Shown: in pieces, positions 53,545-62,412 of the stretch
How the letters are laid out: the number at the start of each line of letters is the position of its first letter
How positions within the stretch are numbered: the first letter of the stretch is position 1
DNA from: Amycolatopsis lurida
GTDB lineage: Bacteria > Actinomycetota > Actinomycetes > Mycobacteriales > Pseudonocardiaceae
NCBI RefSeq assembly: GCF_900105055.1
Contig: NZ_FNTA01000004.1
Coordinates: 1,612,001 to 1,676,000 of the forward strand
Reading direction: 5' to 3'
DNA: 64,000 bases
The notes under the pieces: model-generated
What the model was told of the DNA's origin: nothing
The model's input: the letters and a program-made list of their open reading frames with translations, nothing else
Databases searched by the model: none
Translations under genes and position numbers: made by a program

Positions 53545-54216
53545 ATGGAGATTGACATAACACTTCGCAGGCGGGCGGCGGTGCACCACGCCCTCTCCGA
53601 CCCTGTGCGCCTCGGCATCGTCGACCTGCTCGCCGTGGGCGACCGCTCACCCGGCGAGCTGGGCCGCAGGTTCGACCTCACCTCAAACCTGCTCGCCCAC
53701 CATCTCAAGGTGTTGAGGGAGGCTGGCCTGGTCGAGCGCACCAGGTCGCACGCCGACGGCCGGCGGGCGTACGTGCGATTGACGCCCGAACCGTTGACCG
53801 GCCTGCACATCACGCCGGCGGTCACCGCGCCGCGCGTGGTGTTCGTCTGCACCCGCAACGGCGCCCGCTCACCGCTGGCCGCCGCCGTGTGGAGCGAACG
53901 CAGCCCAATCCCGGTGACCTCGGCGGGCACGCACCCGGGCAACCGCCTCAACCCCCGCGCGGTCAGCACGGCCCGTCGTCACGGCCTGCGCCTGGAGCGC
54001 GACGGCACCGCTCACGTGCGAGACGTGGTCGAGCCGTCGGATCTCGTCGTCGCGGTGTGCGACAACGCCTTCGAGGAACTCGGACCGGCCGACCGGCGCG
54101 TGCACTGGTCGGTCCCCGATCCCGGTCCGGTCGACACCGATGAGGCCTTCGAGAGCGTCTTGGCCCAGCTCACCCGACGCATCGACCAGCTGGTCACCAT
54201 CACTTCCGCGGCGTGA
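53545..54216 (+). CDS. ArsR regulator fused to arsenate reductase-like LMW phosphatase
   Basis: 223 residues. Residues 1-90 are an ArsR winged helix (HHALSDPVRLGIVDLLAVGD, LTSNLLAHHLKVLREAGL). Residues 95-223 are a low-molecular-weight phosphatase/arsenate reductase: VVFVCTRNGARSP with C102 and R108 (CX5R). A C-terminal DPGPVDTDEAFE matches the Asp loop. Fusions of this type are known in actinobacteria and presumably combine arsenical or phosphate sensing with catalysis. ATG 53545 overlaps a candidate operator. Confidence 0.88.
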   Translation: MEIDITLRRRAAVHHALSDPVRLGIVDLLAVGDRSPGELGRRFDLTSNLLAHHLKVLREAGLVERTRSHADGRRAYVRLTPEPLTGLHITPAVTAPRVVFVCTRNGARSPLAAAVWSERSPIPVTSAGTHPGNRLNPRAVSTARRHGLRLERDGTAHVRDVVEPSDLVVAVCDNAFEELGPADRRVHWSVPDPGPVDTDEAFESVLAQLTRRIDQLVTITSAA

Positions 54217-54243
54217 CAACCATCCACAATGGAGGAACATCCC

Positions 54244-54585
54244 GTGTCGGACTGCCCGTACTGCGACCCGCCCGCCCCCGAGTTCGGCGGTTGGGTCCAC
54301 GAGGACGAGAACTGGCTCGTCGCCCACGGTCCCGCCGCGACCACCATGGCGGGCGCCCTGCGGGTGACCTCCCGCCGCCACTTCACCGACTTCGCGGAGA
54401 TGACCACCGCGGAGTCCGAGAGTTTCGGCCGACTGCTGACCCGGCTGGACGCCCCGCACACCACCCACTGCGCGGCACCGCCTTCCTCAACGCACCCCAG
54501 CGGAGTTCCCCCGCCGATACGGAGAAGACCGTCCACGTCATCCGCCACCACCTCGCCGAAGGCCCGTACGGCGGCACGGTGACGA
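54244..54585 (+). pseudogene. HIT family protein, broken
   Basis: GTG 54244 after GGAGGA. The N-terminal half is intact: DCPYCDPPAPEFGGW, VHEDENWLVAHGP, GALRVTSRRHFTDFAEMT. At about 54450 the frame is lost; FLNAPQRSSPADTEKTVHVI then RHHLAEG continue in another frame, but the HxHxH catalytic segment is deleted. Non-functional as HIT hydrolase. Confidence 0.7.
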
Positions 54586-54813
54586 TGCCCAGCGGGACCG
54601 GAGGGCGGGTGATCGGAACGGCGCCATCCGTGGCCGGGGTTATGGCCTTTGCCGCTGGGGATGTCAGGTCGTGCCGGATGTCTTCGACGGACCCACCGCT
54701 CTGCGGCTGACCATTCAGCTGTCGCACATTCCGGGTCGCGAACCGATTTATCTTTCAGAATCCCGAGCGTGCCATCTGGACCATCCCCTTGGCGGCGGTC
54801 CCCTCTCGACAGC

Positions 54814-56019
54814 TCACACACCGGACGTGCGCTCCTGCCGGGGCTCCGCCGCGACGTGGGCATGTTCGCGCCGTCGATGCTTCCGGGCAGTGAGCCGCCG
54901 ATCCAGCAACGCGGTGGCGACCGCCGTCAGCGTGATCGCGGCCGTGCAGATGAGAAGTGTGCGGCCTCCGAGTTCAGCCGCGGCGCCGGCCAGGGCTGCG
55001 CCCAGAGCGGCCATCGCGACCTTCAAGCCGGCGCTGGTGACGAATACTTGTGCCCGGGCGCCTGGCGGCGCGTAGCGGGTGCGAGCGGTGAGGGTGGCGG
55101 TGAACGATGTCGCGTTCACCAGTCCAAGCACGGCGAAGCCGGTAATCGCCGCCGGATAGCTCGTGGTGAGGGCACACAACACGGTGACCACGGCCAGTGA
55201 GGCGAACAGCCGCACCGCCAGGATCTCTGGTTCACCCCGCAGCGGCCACGCGGTCACCAATGCCGAGCCCGCAAGACCGCCCGCACCGTAGGCGACGACC
55301 AGCGCCGCGCCCGCGGTGGTGTCGTACAGTTCATGCCCCAGTGCCACGGCGACGACCGGTAAAGCCCCCAACTGGACCGCGGACAGCAGCGTCAGCACCG
55401 TCACCCGCCGCAGCGGCGGCACAGCCACCAAACTCTTTAGTCCCGCCCTCAGCCCCACCGCTTCCCGATGCGCTGGTGTGTCACCGAGAGGCAACGTCAA
55501 GATCAGCGCGGCCGCGACGAGAGTCGCCGCGGCCAGGCCCAGAACGGCGGGGAGCGGGCCGGTCAGGCCGGCGAGCCCCGCGACCGCGGCGGGGCCCGCA
55601 GTTCCGCCGATTCCGTAGGAGAGCGCATCCCAGCCTTGGTTGCGTCTACTCGCGCCAAGATCGTCCAACACGCTACTCAACCCGCCGGTCAGCAACGGTC
55701 CGCAGCATCCCGCCACCCCGACCGCGAGAAGCGCCACGATCGCGGGCAACCGGGTGATCGCCAGCGCGCCACCCGACAAGGCGGTTCCGTAGAGCAGATA
55801 GGCCGCCGCGAGCAGGCGGGGCCGCTGAATCGCCTTGTCCAACCGCGCCGCCAGCCATGGACCCAGCAGGTGTGGCGCGTTGAGCGCGGCGATGAGCAGT
55901 CCGCCCATGACCGGAGGCAGACGCTGGTGCGCGGCGAGCAGAACGAGGCCGACCGTGGCGCCGCTGTCGGCACCGCGAACCAGCACCGCAGCCGTCAGAT
56001 ATCTGGCCAAACCGGGCAT
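54814..56019 (-). CDS. MFS transporter
   Basis: 401 residues, about 11-12 transmembrane helices. Motif-like loop PWLAARLDKAIQRPRLLAAA between helices 2 and 3, and typical Gly/Ala-rich helices such as AVGVAGCCGPLLTGGLSSVL. It has a short basic C-terminal tail (KHRRREHAHVA). The family member type (DHA1) is uncertain. Divergent from the CGNR regulator gene, with the inverted repeat 56072-56092 between them, suggesting that the regulator controls this exporter. Confidence 0.85.
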   Translation of the reverse strand: MPGLARYLTAAVLVRGADSGATVGLVLLAAHQRLPPVMGGLLIAALNAPHLLGPWLAARLDKAIQRPRLLAAAYLLYGTALSGGALAITRLPAIVALLAVGVAGCCGPLLTGGLSSVLDDLGASRRNQGWDALSYGIGGTAGPAAVAGLAGLTGPLPAVLGLAAATLVAAALILTLPLGDTPAHREAVGLRAGLKSLVAVPPLRRVTVLTLLSAVQLGALPVVAVALGHELYDTTAGAALVVAYGAGGLAGSALVTAWPLRGEPEILAVRLFASLAVVTVLCALTTSYPAAITGFAVLGLVNATSFTATLTARTRYAPPGARAQVFVTSAGLKVAMAALGAALAGAAAELGGRTLLICTAAITLTAVATALLDRRLTARKHRRREHAHVAAEPRQERTSGV

Positions 56020-56071
56020 TCCGCCTCCGTCACCCCATTAACAGGTGACGGCAACACTGGCATAGGGCCGA

Positions 56072-56092
56072 GTCACCGGTCAATATGGTGAC
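56072..56092. promoter_or_regulatory. Inverted repeat operator candidate
   Basis: GTCACC-N9-GGTGAC between the divergent MFS and CGNR genes, immediately before the CGNR start. Confidence 0.5.
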
Positions 56093-56632
56093 GTGTTCAC
56101 CTTTCTCAGCGGCAGCCCGTGCCTGGATCTGACGACAACCCTGCAGGTCCGACACCAGACCAGCCCGCGAGAGCTGCTGGCCGCTCCCGGCGACGTCACC
56201 CGCTGGTTGGAGCAGGCCGGTCTCGGCGCCGGGATCTCCGTCGACTCAGAAGGGCTCCGTCGAACCATCGCCCTGCGCGAAGTCGTCAACCGTCTTTGCC
56301 GAGGGACCGGCCTGGCCGAGGACCGCGCCGCTCTCAACGCCGCGGCGGCGCATCCCCCGCTGATACCCCGGTGGACGGGTGACACCGTCGAATTCCGAGG
56401 CGATCTTCAGCAGGCCCTTTCCACTCTCGCCCGCGACGCCATCACCTTGTTGGCAGACAGGAAAACGGGCCGGATCCGAGAGTGCGACCACCCCGACTGC
56501 AGCCGGCTCTTCCTGGACTCCTCCCGCTCCGGCCGCCGCCGCTGGTGCGGGATGAGCAGCTGCGGAACCAAGGCGAAATCAGCTGACTATCGGCGCCGGA
56601 ACAGCGACCGGGCCCGTCGAACCGCTACGTGA
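56093..56632 (+). CDS. CGNR zinc finger regulator (ABATE domain)
   Basis: 179 residues. N-terminal ABATE domain with LSGSPCLDLTTTLQ; C-terminal zinc finger of the CGNR class: IRECDHPDCSRLFLDSSRSG followed by RRWCGMSSCGTKAKSADYRR, four Cys in CX4C...CX4C. These are stress-induced regulators of unknown ligand. GTG start leaderless or nearly so; the operator candidate overlaps its promoter. Probably regulates the divergent MFS gene. Confidence 0.87.
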   Translation: MFTFLSGSPCLDLTTTLQVRHQTSPRELLAAPGDVTRWLEQAGLGAGISVDSEGLRRTIALREVVNRLCRGTGLAEDRAALNAAAAHPPLIPRWTGDTVEFRGDLQQALSTLARDAITLLADRKTGRIRECDHPDCSRLFLDSSRSGRRRWCGMSSCGTKAKSADYRRRNSDRARRTAT

Positions 56633-56862
56633 TCGTGCTGTGCTGGGCCGCTTGGAAACCGAACCCGAAACCTACGGATCAAAAGCTTGCTGCCTTTTGG
56701 GGCCGCGACCGGCAGTCGCCATTTCACCGCCAAGATCTTCTGCGGAAGATCGCTGTGCCCCACGATCGCGTCGAACACGCACTCCAGTGAGGCACACGTG
56801 CGACCCGGAAGACCGGCAGAAATCTGCCCGGATTGTCGGAGCGGTCTGGTAGATCATGGGGC

Positions 56863-57294
56863 ATGTTCCGCGACTTCAACTTCAAGCTGCTGGTCATCGA
56901 CAAGCTCATGTACCAGGACAAGCTCATCCAGCCCCGTTTCCGGATCGCCGACATCCTCCACGCCAAGGGCGCCACCGGCGACCTGTGGAAGTACCTGCGC
57001 GAACAGGACCTGCTGAACACCGTCCTCGAGGAAGCCCGCCAGTACTTCACCGAATTGGAGATCACCCCCGAACAACTGGCCGCCGTCGACGAACTGACCA
57101 CTGACGGCGGCTTGGAGATCTACCACCAGTGCTCCCCGTTCTGGGACGGCGAGGACGACCTCTTCGACGTCACCTCACTGGACGACCTCGCCCTGCTACC
57201 CAACCTCCGCGTGATCCACGGCGGCGACGAGGCCATGATGGCCGCCCCTGGCGCCGAGGACACTCTCAAGGCCCGCGGAATCGCCGTGGGATGA
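56863..57294 (+). CDS. Conserved hypothetical protein (DUF6892-like)
   Basis: 143 residues. Starts MFRDFNFKLLVIDKLMYQDK and contains LYQDKLIQPRFRIADIL-like and ALLPNLRVIHGGDEAMM motifs, reminiscent of DUF6892 proteins that I know only by N-terminal similarity. An acidic middle region (CSPFWDGEDDLFDVTSLDDL) is typical. No signal or membrane segment. Possibly immunity-like, but this is a guess. The 230 nt upstream contain no gene. Confidence 0.7.
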   Translation: MFRDFNFKLLVIDKLMYQDKLIQPRFRIADILHAKGATGDLWKYLREQDLLNTVLEEARQYFTELEITPEQLAAVDELTTDGGLEIYHQCSPFWDGEDDLFDVTSLDDLALLPNLRVIHGGDEAMMAAPGAEDTLKARGIAVG

Positions 57295-57392
57295 GCCCTT
57301 CTCAGCGTCGTCGACGGCGGGTCTCGATGTGGTGCGGGAGGAGGCGTCCTGCCGAGTAGGAGCGGTACCGCCGTCCAGTATCCCCGCACACG

Positions 57393-58274
57393 TCAGTCCC
57401 CACCGGGAACCTCGCCGCTAAGCCGGTAGCTGCTCGGCGGCAGGCCGAACTCGCGGCGGAACGCGCGGCTGAAGTGGAACTGGTCGACGTAGCCGACGGT
57501 GCCGGCGACCGCGGCGACGGACATTCCCGTGCCGGTCAGCAGCCGAGCCGCGCGGTGCAGGCGGCGGGTGCGCACCTCCCGCATGGGGCTGTGGCCGGTG
57601 GCCCTCGCGTAGAGGTGACTGAAGTGTGACGGTGACAGCCCGGCGGTGGCGGCGAGCGAGTTCAGGGTATGCGGGGCCTCCGGTGTCTCGGCAATGAGCT
57701 GCTGCGCGCGGGTGATGCGCGGGTCAGGGCCCGGCGGTGCGGCGGGAGCGCCGGCGAGGTCGGCCAGGCGCACGATTTCCTCGAGCACGCACATGGCGAG
57801 GGCTTGCTGGTCGGGGCTGGTGGCGAAGGCCGGGAGGTGGACCGGTGACGGCGGGATGTGATCACCGGTGAGCCGGGCGTAACGGCCGAGCCGGGCGAAG
57901 GCGGCGTCGATGGCCTCCGCGGCGCCACTCGCCGCCGGTGTGAGATGGCGACTCGTCCCGAGCCAGTTTCCCTGTGGTGCGCGGAAATGTGCCCACAGCA
58001 GCGTCCATTCCGCGGCGCCGGGGGCGACTCCATAGGTGTGCCGCACGCCCGGTTCGATCAGCACGAGCCGCCCCGCACTGGTTGTCAGGGCCGTTTCCCC
58101 GTGGTGCACGGCCCCGTGCCCCCGCGTTGTCCACATGAGCAGCCAGCTCGGTGAGCCGGTCGGCCGGATCGCCTCGACGCGCTTGGTGAAGGTGCTCTCT
58201 CCGATGACGAGCAACCCGGCCGGAGGCGAGGGCGTCGTAGCAGGATCTGTCATCTTCCCGGCAGGTTCAGCCAT
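57393..58274 (-). CDS. AraC family transcriptional regulator
   Basis: 293 residues. The N-terminal cupin domain (about 20-120) senses a ligand; the C-terminal AraC domain has two helix-turn-helices: TLNSLAATAGLSPSHFSHLY, then TGMSVAAVAGTVGYVDQFHF, SRAFRREFGLPPSSYR. Start ATG 58274; a later ATG at 58253 is possible. Divergent from the phytanoyl-CoA dioxygenase gene, its likely target. Confidence 0.9.
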   Translation of the reverse strand: MAEPAGKMTDPATTPSPPAGLLVIGESTFTKRVEAIRPTGSPSWLLMWTTRGHGAVHHGETALTTSAGRLVLIEPGVRHTYGVAPGAAEWTLLWAHFRAPQGNWLGTSRHLTPAASGAAEAIDAAFARLGRYARLTGDHIPPSPVHLPAFATSPDQQALAMCVLEEIVRLADLAGAPAAPPGPDPRITRAQQLIAETPEAPHTLNSLAATAGLSPSHFSHLYARATGHSPMREVRTRRLHRAARLLTGTGMSVAAVAGTVGYVDQFHFSRAFRREFGLPPSSYRLSGEVPGGD

Positions 58275-58337
58275 GTCCGCGATACCCCGCCCTTCCTACA
58301 GTCGAATCCGTCGAGACCCCCACGACGGAGGCAGAAC

Positions 58338-59249
58338 ATGGAGCAGTTGATCGATTCCAGCGACATCGCCGACGATGTCGCGGCACTACGGGAGCGCATG
58401 TCCGAGGACGGCTACCTCTACTTCCCTCGCCTGCTGCCCAGCGACTACGTCACCGGTGTTCGCGCCGACCTCGCGGCCGTGCTCCACGACAGCAGGTGGC
58501 TGGCCTCCGGCACTGAGCCGCACGAGCTGCGGGCGTCCGACCGGGCGGTCGAGGAGGGCGAGTCCACCTTCTTCGGCATGTACTCCGCGGTGCAGGCGAC
58601 GCAGTCCTTCCACGAGCTCAGCGAACGGAGGGAGCTGCGCGGCCTGGCTCAGCGGCTGCTCGGCGAGGAGGTCTTCTGTCACCCATTGCACATCGCCCGC
58701 GTCACGGCGCCGACGCCGCGGGCCACACCCACGCCCGCTCACCAGGACTACCGCCTCATCCAGGGCGCGGTCGACACCCTGACGATGTGGATCCCCCTCG
58801 CTGACTGTCCCTCCGACGCCGGCGGGCTTGAGGTCCTCGCCGGGTCGCACAAGCTCGGCGTGCTCGGTGTGTCCCGGGCGGAGGGCCCCGGTGGGGTCAC
58901 CGCGCAGGTGGCGGGCAGCGGCGTGGACGACTGGCGCAGCACCCACTTCGGCCAGGGGGACGTGCTCATGTTCACCAGCCTCACCGTGCACGGGGCCCGC
59001 CCCAACCTCAGCGACCGGCTGCGGTTGTCGGCGGACATCCGGTGGCAGGCGAGGTCGGAACCGGCCGCCTTCATCGACGGATACGAGCCGTTCCGGCCAC
59101 ACTTCCACCCCGACGTGCCCGACTGGCCCACCCTGACACGGGGCTGGACCTCGACGACCAGCATCGAGATCCCGGAGGGGCTGACCTATGTCCGCAAGTT
59201 CGACGCGATGAGCGAACACGTGCCAACCCCTCCGTCCCGGTTCAGGTGA
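58338..59249 (+). CDS. Phytanoyl-CoA dioxygenase family protein
   Basis: 303 residues, Fe(II)/2-oxoglutarate oxygenase of the PhyH family. Iron ligands H135 and D137 in AHQDYRL and H218 in VHGARPN; the 2-oxoglutarate Arg is in SDRLRLSADIRW. Substrate is unknown; PhyH family members hydroxylate many small molecules. The start ATG lies 63 nt from the divergent AraC regulator, which probably activates it. It ends one nucleotide from the convergent 5'-nucleotidase stop. Confidence 0.9.
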   Translation: MEQLIDSSDIADDVAALRERMSEDGYLYFPRLLPSDYVTGVRADLAAVLHDSRWLASGTEPHELRASDRAVEEGESTFFGMYSAVQATQSFHELSERRELRGLAQRLLGEEVFCHPLHIARVTAPTPRATPTPAHQDYRLIQGAVDTLTMWIPLADCPSDAGGLEVLAGSHKLGVLGVSRAEGPGGVTAQVAGSGVDDWRSTHFGQGDVLMFTSLTVHGARPNLSDRLRLSADIRWQARSEPAAFIDGYEPFRPHFHPDVPDWPTLTRGWTSTTSIEIPEGLTYVRKFDAMSEHVPTPPSRFR

Positions 59250-59250
59250 G

Positions 59251-61044
59251 CTAGCCCGGTCGGTTTCCCGGTGCGGGCCGGACCCGGTCGAGCTTCGGCG
59301 GCCGGACCGGCGACCTTGCCTCCAGGTACCCCCAGAGCGCGTCCGCACCGGAGTAGCTGCTCCGATCCTGGTTCCTGGCGTCGAAAAGCGCCGTGAACCC
59401 GGGTGTGGCGTTGCGGGCGAAGAAGTTGTTGGCCAGGGTCGCGATCCGGTATTCGCGGTCGGCCTTCACCGGCTTCCCGTTGACCCGGATCTTCTTGATG
59501 TCGACGTGCTGCCCGAGCGGGGCGTCGGGGTCGTAGGTGTAGGAGACGTTGCCGGAAACGGCCATGTGGCGATACGTCACGACACCGTCGGCACCCCGCT
59601 GCCATTGGCTCTCGATCAGCTCGTCGAGTTTCTTGCCGGTCACCGTCCCGCGCACGACGGCCGGGCCGATGCCGTTCTCGTAGACCGTGCCGAAGACCAG
59701 CTCGGAGAACAGCACCCGTCCCGGCGCGTCTGCGCGATTGGCCGGCTTGGGGGCGAAAGGTATGTCACGCAATAAGATTCCCGGCATCGCGACCGCGAGA
59801 TCGGCCTGTCCGTCCTTGTTGGCCGCCCAGAAGAAAGCATCGGCGGTGGCGTTGCCGAGCGTGGACTCCTCGTCGGTGCCGGAGGTGCGGGTGAGATCGC
59901 CGGTGACCGTGGCGACCTGCTGGTCACCCCGCGCGGGGAGCCGGTCCTTCCAGTACTTCGCCATCCGCTGCACCTCGGGATCCGGTGCGACATCACGGGT
60001 GTTGGCGTGGCTGACCGACTTCGTCCGGTCCCGGCGGACATCGCCGGTCGCCGGGTCCAGCTCCAGGTTGATCTCGTTGATCAGCCTGCCGTGATTCGCC
60101 GCATCCACCACCGGGCGGGGATCACCGGCCGGGTCGGGCAGCATGCAGTTCACCAGCGCGTGCCAGTGCCCGCCGACGATGGCGTCCACCGCCGGGCTGA
60201 TCTGCTTGTTCATGTCGGCGAGCGGGCCGAACGGTGCGGTGCAGTCGTTGTACCCCGCCCCGTTCGCTTGCGAGAACCCTTCGTGCACAACGGCGACGAT
60301 GGCCTGGACGCCCCGACCGCGCAGCTCTTCGGCGTAGCGGTTGATCGTCTCCACCTCGGGCAGGAACTTCAGTTCGCTCGGCCAGTACGAGAGCTGCTCT
60401 TGCGGCGTGTGGGTGGTCGTGGCGTGGATGAATCCCACCGGGAGCGTGCCGCCGCGACCGTCGTCGACCTGCCGCACGTGATACGGCTTGACCAGCGGCT
60501 TGCCGGTGGCCTCGTTGATCACATTCGCGGAATAGTAGTCGAAGTCCGCGCCCTGGAAGCGTTTCCCGGTCGAGTCGGTGAAGCAGAGGTCGCGGTCGGG
60601 GCGGCCCTGGCAGGTGCCCTTCATCATGTGCTCGAGGTAGGCCGGTTTCCGGTCGATCTCGTGGTTGCCCACGGTGGAGAACTCGACGCCGATCATGTTC
60701 ATGTACTCGATCGTCGGCTCGTTCCAGAACCACGCGGTCTCCGACGGCCAGCCGGAGAAGTCGTCGCCGGCGGAGAACAGTACGGAGTTCTGCGGTGCGC
60801 GCAGTCGCTTGAGGTGCGAGGCGAGATATGCCCCGCCACCCACGGTTTTCGCGGGCTCACCGGCACGCGAGCCGGGCACGGTCGTGGTGTACTCGCCGAA
60901 GTAGCCGTGCAGGTCGGTGATCGACAGCAGCTGCACGGGCACCCCGGGCGCGGGCTCGGCCGTCGCGGCCGGGGCCAGTGAGACGGCCAGCGACGCGGCG
61001 GTGGCGATCGCCGCCGCTCGCCATCTCTTGGGTGATGCGGACAT
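59251..61044 (-). CDS. Secreted 5'-nucleotidase/UshA-like metallophosphatase
   Basis: 597 residues. Signal peptide to about residue 30 (VSLAPAATAEPAPG). Metallophosphatase domain with SITDLHGYFGE, SAGDDFSG, GNHEIDRK and GGHWHALVN ligands (about 45-330), and a C-terminal 5'-nucleotidase domain (ESTLGNATADAFFWA, GTVTGKKLDELIESQWQ). It hydrolyses extracellular nucleotides or related phosphoesters. Downstream gene of an ABC transporter operon, 10 nt after the solute-binding protein, suggesting a joined uptake pathway. Confidence 0.9.
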   Translation of the reverse strand: MSASPKRWRAAAIATAASLAVSLAPAATAEPAPGVPVQLLSITDLHGYFGEYTTTVPGSRAGEPAKTVGGGAYLASHLKRLRAPQNSVLFSAGDDFSGWPSETAWFWNEPTIEYMNMIGVEFSTVGNHEIDRKPAYLEHMMKGTCQGRPDRDLCFTDSTGKRFQGADFDYYSANVINEATGKPLVKPYHVRQVDDGRGGTLPVGFIHATTTHTPQEQLSYWPSELKFLPEVETINRYAEELRGRGVQAIVAVVHEGFSQANGAGYNDCTAPFGPLADMNKQISPAVDAIVGGHWHALVNCMLPDPAGDPRPVVDAANHGRLINEINLELDPATGDVRRDRTKSVSHANTRDVAPDPEVQRMAKYWKDRLPARGDQQVATVTGDLTRTSGTDEESTLGNATADAFFWAANKDGQADLAVAMPGILLRDIPFAPKPANRADAPGRVLFSELVFGTVYENGIGPAVVRGTVTGKKLDELIESQWQRGADGVVTYRHMAVSGNVSYTYDPDAPLGQHVDIKKIRVNGKPVKADREYRIATLANNFFARNATPGFTALFDARNQDRSSYSGADALWGYLEARSPVRPPKLDRVRPAPGNRPG

Positions 61045-61054
61045 GGCAGACCTC

Positions 61055-62395
61055 TTACTTCTCGGGGGTGAGCAGGGCGTTGCCTTGTTTGACAGCCTCC
61101 CCGGCGGCGTCGGGGACAGTGACCGATCCGAGGTACATGTCGTTGAAGATCTGGTTGATTTTGGGTTCCGCCGCGGCGAAGCCGGACACGATCGGGAAGT
61201 TCACGGTCTTGCCACGCGCCTCGTCCAGGAACGGCTGGGTGTCGATGCCCTTGGCCTTCCAGTGCTCGACGTAGCGCGGGGCGAGGTCGTTGATGGCCGG
61301 GAAGACATAACCACCCTCGGCCATGATCGCCTGCGCCTGCGGGGTGGCCAGGAACGACACGAGCTGCTTGGCCTGGTCGGGATGCTCGGTGCGGGAGTAG
61401 ACCGCCTCGCCGAGGCCGTTGATGATCACGACGCGGCCTGCCTTGCCCGCGGGCAGCGACGCGGTGCCGATCGGGAAGGTCGAGCCGGGGGCGACGAAGG
61501 GCAGCAGCGCGTTGTTGGCCGGGAAGACCGCGACCTCGCCGCGCTGGAACATCTCGGTCGCACGGCCCGCCGGCGGGTTGGTCTGCTCGGCCGGCGGGGA
61601 CACGTGCCACTTCTTGATCAGGTCGACGCCCCACTGCAACGCCTCGACCGAAGCGGGCTCGTTGAAGTTGAACGCGCCGTAGGGCTTGGTGATCGTCGTG
61701 CCGCCGTTGCTCGGGATCCAGTTCAGCCACTGGGTGCCCGAGTGATTCCAGGAGGCGAAGCCCCACCGCTTGACCTTGGCCGGGTCGAAGCCGGATTCAT
61801 CGGGGTGTTTGCCGTTCACGTCGACGGTGAGCTTCCGCATCAGCGGCAGGAACGTCCCGGATCCGTCGGGCGCCCAGGTCAGCGGCTCGGTGGGCATCTC
61901 GACGCCGGCCTCGGCGAAGACCTGCTTGTTGTAGAGCATCCCCGGTACGCCCCAGTCCTTGGGGGCGGCGTACATCTTTCCCTTGTAGGTGAAGGAATCC
62001 ACCACGTTGGTGTGGTACTTCTCCTTGGTCAGTCCGGACTTCTCCACGGCGTCGGTGACGTCCATCAACGCGCCCTTCGTCGCCAGTTCGGGGAAGTTCG
62101 CGGGCGTCATCCAGAACACGTCGGGCGCGGTGCCGGAGACCATCTCGGTGACGAGCTTGGTCCAGTACTGGTCGTAGGGCTGAAGCTCGATCTTGACGTC
62201 GATGTCGGGGTGCGTGGCTTTGAACGCCTCGAAGACCTTCTCGTAGCCCTTCTGCTGCTGCTCGTCCCAGATTCGGTAGGTCAGTGTCGTCTTGCCGTTG
62301 CTGTCGCCGCTGCCGCCGCAGGCGGCGACCAGCCCGACCAGCACGCCGATGCTCAGCGCGCTGAGCATCTTCCGCCGGAAAGTCGAGAGCTGCAT
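61055..62395 (-). CDS. Carbohydrate ABC transporter solute-binding lipoprotein
   Basis: 446 residues. Signal MQLSTFRRKMLSALSIGVL with lipobox VAAC, then LTYRIWDEQQQKGYEKVFEA, a family 1 (UgpB/MalE-type) solute-binding fold with KLVTEMVSGTAPDVFWMTP and FSFEPASV-like EPASVEALQWG. GAGTG precedes ATG 62395. The substrate may be a sugar or glycerol-phosphate type molecule; the adjacent nucleotidase is compatible with the latter. Confidence 0.92.
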   Translation of the reverse strand: MQLSTFRRKMLSALSIGVLVGLVAACGGSGDSNGKTTLTYRIWDEQQQKGYEKVFEAFKATHPDIDVKIELQPYDQYWTKLVTEMVSGTAPDVFWMTPANFPELATKGALMDVTDAVEKSGLTKEKYHTNVVDSFTYKGKMYAAPKDWGVPGMLYNKQVFAEAGVEMPTEPLTWAPDGSGTFLPLMRKLTVDVNGKHPDESGFDPAKVKRWGFASWNHSGTQWLNWIPSNGGTTITKPYGAFNFNEPASVEALQWGVDLIKKWHVSPPAEQTNPPAGRATEMFQRGEVAVFPANNALLPFVAPGSTFPIGTASLPAGKAGRVVIINGLGEAVYSRTEHPDQAKQLVSFLATPQAQAIMAEGGYVFPAINDLAPRYVEHWKAKGIDTQPFLDEARGKTVNFPIVSGFAAAEPKINQIFNDMYLGSVTVPDAAGEAVKQGNALLTPEK

Positions 62396-62412
62396 GGGGA
62401 CACTCCTTTGTG

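Noticed and set aside
56640..56710. tRNA-like 3' end on the minus strand (GGTTTCGGGTTCGG)
   Set aside because: T-arm pairing is poor, no anticodon stem forms and no CCA is in place; too weak to call.
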